Shown here: positions 1-6,641 of the stretch, piece after piece
Layout of the letters: each line of letters opens with the position of its first letter
How positions within the stretch are numbered: position 1 is the stretch's first letter
IMG/VR virus record: IMGVR_UViG_3300005613_000433
Coordinates: 1-22,624 of that record
DNA length: 22,624 bases
Reading direction: 5' to 3' (one strand)
Origin: a virus
Notes under the pieces: model-generated
Told to the model about the DNA's origin: nothing
The model's input: the letters and a program-made list of their open reading frames with translations, nothing else
Databases searched by the model: none
Position numbers and translations under genes: made by a program

Positions 1-735
1 TAATGAATTTTTGTAAAATGTATTTGCAATTCCAAGACCACTCACTGGTGTATCTAAAACTTTGAGTTGTAAATCACCATATGGATTATCTACAGTTGGA
101 TCTGCTGGTTCAAGATCAGGATAGTATGTAACAATAGTATTATCTGGATATATTTGACCAGTTCCAACATAATTCACACTTGAAATGCTGGTAAACGCAA
201 TACCTGTCAGAAAGACTGTACTACCAATTCCAAATGTACCTGCAGCTCCAGCAATAATGACACTAAAAGGATTCCCAATTTGTGATGTTCTGGCGATGGC
301 AACAGTTCCAGATCCTCCATCGGAAGTTGTAACTGCTGCTCCTGCAGAAAAGGTAGTACTACTATTCACATTCAAACCAATAAAATTGAGATTTGGCATA
401 ACCTCAACACTTGTAAGAACATCATCAAATAAGTTTTCTGTAGCTGTCTGAGCATTATTCTCAGTATTGTAATAAATTGGATGAGTATAAAAATTACTTC
501 CATCAGCTAAATTTACAATACTAGTTTTATCTGTAGAAATATCATCAATATATTCGATGAGTTTATTGTCAAGAGCTTCACAAGGTTCAAGAATTTGATT
601 ATATCTCGATAAATTGACACCAAGAGTTGTTTGATTTTGATTTAAATTAAGTAATTCTTGTTGAGAATTAATTCTAGCAGATAATAATCCAATAACTGGT
701 GTTGATCCTTGATAACTTGTAACTGCAAATCCCAT
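1..735 (-). CDS. Virion structural protein, N-terminal part (runs off window)
   Basis: The frame is open for 245 codons from the ATG at 735 to the window edge, so the C-terminus is missing. The protein starts MGFAVTSYQGSTPVIG, followed by a short polar stretch rich in Asn, Gln and Leu (about residues 20-45) that may be helical. The rest is beta-type sequence rich in Gly, Thr, Val and Ile, with repeated GIG/GTG turns such as FGIGSTVFLTG. That composition is usual for fibre or baseplate-periphery proteins of marine T4-like phages. The ATG overlaps the stop of the upstream 284-aa gene by one base (TAATG), so the two are probably translationally coupled. I do not recognise a named family; the structural role is inferred from composition and position at the end of the hub operon. 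Confidence 0.7.
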   Translation of the reverse strand, partial: MGFAVTSYQGSTPVIGLLSARINSQQELLNLNQNQTTLGVNLSRYNQILEPCEALDNKLIEYIDDISTDKTSIVNLADGSNFYTHPIYYNTENNAQTATENLFDDVLTSVEVMPNLNFIGLNVNSSTTFSAGAAVTTSDGGSGTVAIARTSQIGNPFSVIIAGAAGTFGIGSTVFLTGIAFTSISSVNYVGTGQIYPDNTIVTYYPDLEPADPTVDNPYGDLQLKVLDTPVSGLGIANTFYKNSL

Positions 736-1589
736 TATGCTACCTCTTTATAACCTGCTACTGTATATTCTCTGTTGTCACCTGGATAATCAGATGGACT
801 ATTTCCTTGATACTCAGGTATATTTTTTGCTACATCTTTTCTCTCACCACAGACCACAAAACTACAATCAATTGATCCACCATTTGCATTTCTAATTTGA
901 ATTTTAGTTCCCCACTCAATAGATTTAATATAAAGTTCTTGATATGATCCATGAGGAGTCAGGTTAACTGTAATTGTATCAGAATCAACTAAATCTTTCC
1001 AATAATCTGGAAGTTCAATGACAGTTCCTTTGAGTCTTCCTCTATAATATACTGCTGCTTCTGGTCCTTCTAAACAAATATATCTAAGTCTATGATTTTC
1101 TTTCGATGGATGAGAAATATCAAATGACTTCTTACTATTTGCAATTGTTCTTGTGGTTTGCATGTATGACGCAACATCACCTACACCAGAAAGATTTAAG
1201 TTTCCATTCAAAGTATACTGGCCATATGAAGTAATATTTCCTACTGCAACAATATCTCCATTAACTTGAATATTTCCATTTACATTTGTTTGTGATGCAA
1301 AAACATTAAAAACTGGAATATTTCCATATGACGCTTCTAAAGTCATCTGTGAAGTACTGACATAATCACAATGAAATCCTACATAATCTTCTTGGCTATT
1401 AAAAAGATAGGCTCCGAGATCTAAGTTTTTAAAAGAAGTATCAAAATTAATTAAAGTGTGCCATTCACCTTCAATTGATGAAGTATCATAATTATAATCA
1501 CCTGTCAAATATTGTGGCCCAGCAAATGTACCAAAATGTCTAAATGTAAATGGAAACTGAGCTTCAGTAAGGTTAAAATCACCCAACAT
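735..1589 (-). CDS. Structural protein with beta-rich N-terminus and shared C-terminal domain
   Basis: The 284-aa product has three parts. Residues 1-95 are an unrecognised globular region. Residues 96-145 are short beta repeats (NGNIQVNGDIVAVGNIT, then LNGNLNLSG), typical of fibre shafts. A C-terminal domain at about 153-253 is clearly homologous to the C-terminus of the upstream 223-aa protein; shared features include CLEGPE, VYYRGRL, WKDLV, ITV, TP-G and ERKD. In domain order it resembles a small fibre or spike protein with a common C-terminal cap. A good Shine-Dalgarno (GGAGG, 10 bases before ATG) lies inside the end of the upstream gene, and the start overlaps that gene's TAA by one base. 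No enzyme motif is visible. A virion role is likely; the exact position in the particle is unknown. Confidence 0.75.
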   Translation of the reverse strand: MLGDFNLTEAQFPFTFRHFGTFAGPQYLTGDYNYDTSSIEGEWHTLINFDTSFKNLDLGAYLFNSQEDYVGFHCDYVSTSQMTLEASYGNIPVFNVFASQTNVNGNIQVNGDIVAVGNITSYGQYTLNGNLNLSGVGDVASYMQTTRTIANSKKSFDISHPSKENHRLRYICLEGPEAAVYYRGRLKGTVIELPDYWKDLVDSDTITVNLTPHGSYQELYIKSIEWGTKIQIRNANGGSIDCSFVVCGERKDVAKNIPEYQGNSPSDYPGDNREYTVAGYKEVA

Positions 1590-2260
1590 TATTCTTTTAC
1601 CTCCGTTTTAAGTCTTGGAATATCTTTTCTTTCTGCAAAAACATGGTAGTAACAATCGATTGGAATTCCTGGTTTTGCGTCAAGAACAATCTCATTATTT
1701 TGAATTCCTTTTACAATAATATTTTGTTGAGTTCCAATTGGTGTAATTGATACTGTAATAGATTTTTCTTCTACAAGATCTTTCCATACTTCTGGAAGTT
1801 TAATCCTATCATATCCTCTTAATCTTCCACGATAATAAACTCCACACTCTGGACCTTCAAGACAGGAATAAACAAGCCTCTTTCCTTTTTTTTGTGGATG
1901 AGGAATTGAAAAGTTTTTAACTTTTGCAATCAAGACTTCAGTAAAAATGACTTTACTTCTAATATTTTCTGAGATAAAAAGTTTATCAACTTTCAAGAAA
2001 CTTTTAATTCGTGCATAAGTTTTGGCAATGAATGCATAAAATGGATAAGGTTTATTCATTTCAACATTAGCATTCTGTCCTGCCATTGTTGCTCCCAATT
2101 CAAATGAATCGGGATTATTAAATTCTGTAGGATCTCCTGTAATTTGTGGTCCTTCTACATAAGCAGAACCACGAACTTCAACTGGACCTTTTCCAAGTAT
2201 TTCTGGTTTTCCTAATCCTACAAATAATCTTTTACCTACAAATAAATCTGGAACTTTCAT
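1589..2260 (-). CDS. Structural protein with shared C-terminal domain (paralogue of downstream gene)
   Basis: The 223-aa product has a short Gly-rich N-terminal beta region (residues 1-60), a basic middle segment (80-113) and a C-terminal domain (114-213) that matches residues 153-253 of the next protein. Conserved landmarks are HP near 121, SCLEGPE at 132-138, VYYRGRLRG at 141-149, WKDLV at 159-163, ITP near 172, IDC near 201 and AERKDI near 209-214. The two N-termini are unrelated, so this looks like a mobile or duplicated cap domain on different shafts. The start overlaps the previous gene's TGA (ATGA) and has a strong Shine-Dalgarno (AAGGAGG, spacer about 9). No function beyond a likely virion component can be assigned. 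Confidence 0.75.
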   Translation of the reverse strand: MKVPDLFVGKRLFVGLGKPEILGKGPVEVRGSAYVEGPQITGDPTEFNNPDSFELGATMAGQNANVEMNKPYPFYAFIAKTYARIKSFLKVDKLFISENIRSKVIFTEVLIAKVKNFSIPHPQKKGKRLVYSCLEGPECGVYYRGRLRGYDRIKLPEVWKDLVEEKSITVSITPIGTQQNIIVKGIQNNEIVLDAKPGIPIDCYYHVFAERKDIPRLKTEVKE

Positions 2261-2844
2261 GTAGAATAACCTCCTTTTGCTTGAAGTTCGTTTGTTGAGA
2301 ATGTTTTTGAACCTAAAAGTTTAGTTGCTCCATCAGCAGCATCAATTAATCCACCATACATATTCAATATCCCATTTCCAATAATTTCAGTAGTTTTTTC
2401 TGAAAATATTTTTGTCGAAACTTTTGATGATGAGTCAATTGTTTGTGCTCTCATAACAATTTTTTCATTGGCATCAATGGTGATGACTCCATTTTCACCA
2501 TCAGCACCAGAAGCAATTATATCAACATTAATTCCTTCAATTCTGACTCTTCCGCTTGGAGCTCTAAGAACAAGATCACCACTCACTGCTTCAATATAAA
2601 CACCAGGAATATCTTCTCCTACATTATCACCAGCTCGAACTTGGAATGAACCAGGTGATCTTGAAATCGTTCCGTGTTTTCTATGATCCTCTCCAGTCGA
2701 ATCTAAAGTGAAATAATGATTATTAACCGCACCACTTCTTAAAAGACATGCGGACAATACATTGTCTTGTGTCAAATGGCCAAATTTTAATTCTCCTTGT
2801 GCAGTTCCATAACGAACTGTATGATAATTTTTTAATTCTGCCAT
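2257..2844 (-). CDS. Baseplate spike-like beta-rich protein next to gp5
   Basis: The 195-aa protein is nearly all predicted beta. After residues 1-60, alternating hydrophobic strands such as GVYIEAVSGDLVLRAPSGRV and GVITIDANEKIVMRAQTI recur at short intervals. This pattern resembles the intertwined triple-stranded beta-helix of T4 gp5C and VgrG-type spikes. It lies directly downstream of gp5, sharing one base (TGATG), which suits a separate spike or needle that sits on the gp5 trimer. No Cys, no catalytic motif and no membrane segment are evident. The name spike is inferred from strand pattern and neighbour; a chaperone or fibre subunit is possible. An AGGTAAG sequence lies 9-15 bases upstream as a weak ribosome binding site. 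Confidence 0.65.
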   Translation of the reverse strand: MAELKNYHTVRYGTAQGELKFGHLTQDNVLSACLLRSGAVNNHYFTLDSTGEDHRKHGTISRSPGSFQVRAGDNVGEDIPGVYIEAVSGDLVLRAPSGRVRIEGINVDIIASGADGENGVITIDANEKIVMRAQTIDSSSKVSTKIFSEKTTEIIGNGILNMYGGLIDAADGATKLLGSKTFSTNELQAKGGYST

Positions 2845-5351
2845 CAGAACTTACCTACACAATCAATAACTGTAACAACCTTATCTTGAAATGTTGGTTC
2901 TTTAAGTTTGTCATTACCAATTCTATCTATACAAAATTTTGGACGCAATACAGCATTATAACCAGTTTCTGATTGTATGTAAATATTTGGGAAAACAGTG
3001 AATCCCTCACCACGTTGAGTAACTTTGATTGATGTTACTCTACCTTGAGAATCGAACTTAGGTTCAGCAGTTGCACCTAGACTTGGTTCAATTATAATTT
3101 TGTCACCATTCATGTAATTGATACCTGATTCAATAATTTTAACATCACAGAGATACAAAATTACAGGATAAGAACCAGTTGAAGATGTTGGATAATTACC
3201 AGATTGTCTTGAGTAATCTGGAGAAGGAGTTGTAATAATACCAGGACGCAAAATTGTATATGGATTACCTCCAAAAATAGTTTCTCCTCCTCCTTGTCCT
3301 GATGTTGATTCTGCATTTCCTTGACTACTAATAGCTTCAATGTCATTACCTGGTTGAAGAGGATTTAAATATGTATTACCTCCGATAAGAGAAGGTGTTT
3401 CTCCAGTTGATGTATCAGTAGGTTGAGTTATTGACTCTCCGCCAGGTTGTGGTTCTGTGATTACAGTCGTTCCAGGTGGTAATGTAATTTCATCACCAGG
3501 ATTGACTACAAGTATATTTCCTGGTGGTGTTGGTGTTTCATATGATCCATCTGGATGCTTCAAAGTTGTATCTTCTGGATCAGCCCAAGTATATTCATTT
3601 CCACCTCGACTTCCGTCAGGAGCAGGCAAATAACCAGTCCCAGACTCTATAACATCAACATCAATAATTCCAGTTTGAATATCTTCATTGTCGTCCACAT
3701 AATCTCCAATCACAGGTAAAATTACAGCACCAGATCCTTTTCCGCAATTATCAAATACTTTTCCATAAGTTCTATTAGAGTCATATCCAAAACCAAAACT
3801 TATCATGTCCACACCAAGCACTTCACCTGCAGATCCAATAATAACATTACCAGCTGCTCCTACTCCACTCCCAAAAAAGTTTGATGATGGAGGACCGCAA
3901 AAAACTGGACCAATATCACATCCAGATTGGTCAAACACTCCTTCAAAATTTGTATCAAAAGAAAAATTTTCAGGATCTATAGTATTTTGAAAACCTGAAG
4001 CAAAATTTTGTGCCTTTCCTATAATAGAATCAATATCAGATCTACTTGTTTTATTGCCACCACTCAAAATATTCCATTCATCTATTGATGAACACTGTGG
4101 TTTTTCCTCACATGAAAGAAAAGATAAAATATCTGTTAAGATACCAAGAATATCTCCTGCAATTGATGCAGCTTGTCCTACTAGTGAAACTATACCAGAT
4201 AAAGAAGAATTAATAATATCTGAAACTAATTTAATAATTTGACCAAGTGTTTGACCAATCACATTCTCAACAAAACATCTTGCACCATTAATAACTCTAG
4301 TTGCAGCATCTTTAAGAAAATTACCAATCTGTGATATAAGAAGATTAATAAATTTTCTGAATAGACATGCAATAAGATCGTTGATATTTTCAATTGCCAA
4401 CTTTAAATCAGGTCTTTCATTTGGAAAAATTAAAAAGTAAGTATCTTTTAATACATTATTGACTTTATTCAGCACAAACTTTTGAATTTGAGTGAAAATC
4501 CACTTAATACCTGAAGCAATAAACTTAGTTCCTTTGTTAATTAAGTTGTTTATTTTATTCTGAATATCCGAAACTTGATTTTGTACTGCTCTATTATAAG
4601 TATAAATTGATTTCTGTATTTTTTGAATCTCAACAATGATATTTTGTATCTCTTTTTGAATTCTACCCACTGGTATGGGTTCACAGTCAGATGGCAATGC
4701 AATAGGTTGAGTTTGTTCTTCGCTTGCTGCTTGTGATGCAGATTCCTTTAAACTATTTGATGAGTTTTGACTTTCAGTAATCTGTGAATTATTAGGAGTT
4801 CCTGTTTTATCTCCTTGTGCTTGGGATTTACCAACAACTACCTGTGGACCATCTTGTGTAATAACAGTTCCACCTTTTTCTGTTCTTTGTGAATAATGAG
4901 GAACGTAATCGTTTGGTTGAAATCCACTGAAAGGAACAAATCTAGCAGGAGGAATATTCTTACTGACTGCCGCATAGTCATTGTTTCCTAAACAACCAAT
5001 GATGATTGGTGTCTGAGCATCTTCACCATCCAAAAAGAATCCAAAGACAAAATCTCCTTGTGATAGGTTTGCAGATTGACCACCTGATCTGCCACCAGTT
5101 CCTGCAGTAGTAGGATACATGACATATCCCCAAGGTAATTCATCATCAGCTATCTTATTAATATCAGCAGTGTGATATCCCATGATACGCACACGATATC
5201 TCTCACCAAATCCTTGTATATCATCATTAGAACCGACAGGTACACCAGGAATATTATCCTTCCAGGATTCCTCTGATGCAATCTGACCTATCCACCAGAT
5301 GAAACCATCTCTACCTACAAAATGCCTCTTGAAAAGTCCTTGTTCGATCAT
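2844..5351 (-). CDS. gp5: Baseplate hub subunit gp5, OB-fold type without visible lysozyme
   Basis: The 835-aa protein starts with the gp5/VgrG OB-fold (about residues 8-130). Landmarks are FVGRDGFIWWIGQI, RYRVRIMGYH, DELPWGYVMYP, GDFVFGFFLDGEDAQTPIIIGCLGN, paralleling the T4 gp5 N-terminus (FVGVVED, RVRVVGLH, EKLPWMSVIQP, GTRVYGHFLD). Next come a low-complexity linker (150-215), a long largely helical region (about 225-425), a Gly/Asn-rich region and a Thr/Pro/Gly-rich segment (600-700). Four G-x-G-[YF]-like beta units near residues 520, 570, 743 and 780 fill much of the C-terminal half. T4 gp5 places a lysozyme domain after the OB-fold; I see no glycosidase motif here. It is larger than T4 gp5 (575 aa). 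The role should be the central hub/puncturing trimer on the gp27-like ring encoded immediately upstream. Confidence 0.85.
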   Translation of the reverse strand: MIEQGLFKRHFVGRDGFIWWIGQIASEESWKDNIPGVPVGSNDDIQGFGERYRVRIMGYHTADINKIADDELPWGYVMYPTTAGTGGRSGGQSANLSQGDFVFGFFLDGEDAQTPIIIGCLGNNDYAAVSKNIPPARFVPFSGFQPNDYVPHYSQRTEKGGTVITQDGPQVVVGKSQAQGDKTGTPNNSQITESQNSSNSLKESASQAASEEQTQPIALPSDCEPIPVGRIQKEIQNIIVEIQKIQKSIYTYNRAVQNQVSDIQNKINNLINKGTKFIASGIKWIFTQIQKFVLNKVNNVLKDTYFLIFPNERPDLKLAIENINDLIACLFRKFINLLISQIGNFLKDAATRVINGARCFVENVIGQTLGQIIKLVSDIINSSLSGIVSLVGQAASIAGDILGILTDILSFLSCEEKPQCSSIDEWNILSGGNKTSRSDIDSIIGKAQNFASGFQNTIDPENFSFDTNFEGVFDQSGCDIGPVFCGPPSSNFFGSGVGAAGNVIIGSAGEVLGVDMISFGFGYDSNRTYGKVFDNCGKGSGAVILPVIGDYVDDNEDIQTGIIDVDVIESGTGYLPAPDGSRGGNEYTWADPEDTTLKHPDGSYETPTPPGNILVVNPGDEITLPPGTTVITEPQPGGESITQPTDTSTGETPSLIGGNTYLNPLQPGNDIEAISSQGNAESTSGQGGGETIFGGNPYTILRPGIITTPSPDYSRQSGNYPTSSTGSYPVILYLCDVKIIESGINYMNGDKIIIEPSLGATAEPKFDSQGRVTSIKVTQRGEGFTVFPNIYIQSETGYNAVLRPKFCIDRIGNDKLKEPTFQDKVVTVIDCVGKF

Positions 5352-5357
5352 GTTATA

Positions 5358-6641
5358 TTAAAATCCTGTTTTCTTTCCAAAAGAATCTCTTACGAGTGAA
5401 AGTTTTGTAAATGTATCTCTTGGAGTAACTCTATGACATACACTTGCTACCATATATATACCTCCTGTTTGTTTGTTTGGATCTATTTGCTTCTTACCTT
5501 CGACATGTGCAAACTCACAATAAATTAAATCACCTGCTTTGATACTAAAGTCGGCATCAAGTGTAACAACAATTTTGATAGAGAACATTTGATTGTATCT
5601 CATCAATGGTTGAACCAGAGCATTTTCTGCATCAAAATTGGGAGACTTAGGACTTTGTTTCCAATTTTCTAACTGAGCATTTCCAACACCATTTGGCATT
5701 GTTCCTACATCAAACACATGACTCATCAATCGAGTGGGTGATTCTGTGAATTCTTTTGCAACTTGTTCTCCACCAAAATATTTTCCAGACTTACCAAGTT
5801 CCTTTTCTCTATACTTATATTCTGTTACAAAATAATTCATCGAAAAGAAATCAAAATAGATTGATCTATTATGATAAGTTCCTAAAGTCATATTCTGTTT
5901 TAGATCAATATCTTCATCAAGTGCAACGTCTAAAATGTTAGCATCAAATCCTTCAGGAGTAAGTCCTGTGTTGTTAAAGACATATTTCTTAGTTGGTTCT
6001 TGTTCAAAGAGTGAATCAATTGATCTAAAATTAAATCCATCTCTCGTTTGATAAAACAAATATCCTGCTCTAGATCCAATATTTTCATCTGGAACTGCTT
6101 TAGATGCTAACCAAGTACAAGTATAAAATGGTTTTCTATCATTACCAATAAAATTATATGTTGAAGATGTTGGATCTATTTTTTCTATTTTTCCGTTGAT
6201 AGATCTAATAATTTTTTCAACGTGATCAGATATTCTTCCTTCATATCTTTCGATCACTCTTTGTTGTTCGTTTGCAAAAAATTCTTTTGACGCAAAATCT
6301 AAAAAATAAACTTCTTTTGATGTACCAGGATCACCATTTTTAACTCTGTTCACATACAATCCATCAGACGTGAACTGTAATTTATTTCCATTATTATCTT
6401 CTACAATAATATCAGTTCTTTCCCCACCACGAATTGGAAGTTCATCTAATACAGACTTAGCTGGACCAGAAGTATCATAACCACTATCAACAATGACTGC
6501 TGACGCAGTCAAGTTATTTGATAAAACACTTTCATAATATTTAAATTCTGAAATTGCACCAGACAAATCCTTTGCACCACCTCCTTTATTAGAAGAGATT
6601 ACAAACTTAGCAATATTTGCTGGTAAAATTGGTCCTGCCAT
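5358..6641 (-). CDS. gp27-like baseplate hub protein
   Basis: The 427-aa protein begins with a beta domain (residues 1-110, with KYYESVLSNNLTASAVIVD and IVEDNNGNKLQF), like the tail-tube-type domains of T4 gp27. It ends with SIKAGDLIYCEFAHVEGK followed by GGIYMVASVCHRVTPRDTFTKLSLVRD. This mirrors the end of T4 gp27 (PGVKIIFND, then FYVDEVIHELS-NNSVTHLYMF). The middle (150-330) contains alpha/beta sequence with many aromatic residues. The family forms the trimeric ring that links gp5 to the tail tube. Its start overlaps the stop of the 921-aa gene by one base (TAATG) and gp5 follows six bases after its stop, as expected for hub partners. Similarity to T4 is recognised by eye from pattern, not high identity, so the assignment is good but not certain. 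Confidence 0.7.
   Translation of the reverse strand: MAGPILPANIAKFVISSNKGGGAKDLSGAISEFKYYESVLSNNLTASAVIVDSGYDTSGPAKSVLDELPIRGGERTDIIVEDNNGNKLQFTSDGLYVNRVKNGDPGTSKEVYFLDFASKEFFANEQQRVIERYEGRISDHVEKIIRSINGKIEKIDPTSSTYNFIGNDRKPFYTCTWLASKAVPDENIGSRAGYLFYQTRDGFNFRSIDSLFEQEPTKKYVFNNTGLTPEGFDANILDVALDEDIDLKQNMTLGTYHNRSIYFDFFSMNYFVTEYKYREKELGKSGKYFGGEQVAKEFTESPTRLMSHVFDVGTMPNGVGNAQLENWKQSPKSPNFDAENALVQPLMRYNQMFSIKIVVTLDADFSIKAGDLIYCEFAHVEGKKQIDPNKQTGGIYMVASVCHRVTPRDTFTKLSLVRDSFGKKTGF

Noticed and set aside
185-451. Plus-strand 88-codon open frame
   Set aside because: It is antisense to the partial structural gene, which has a better start and coupling to its neighbour.
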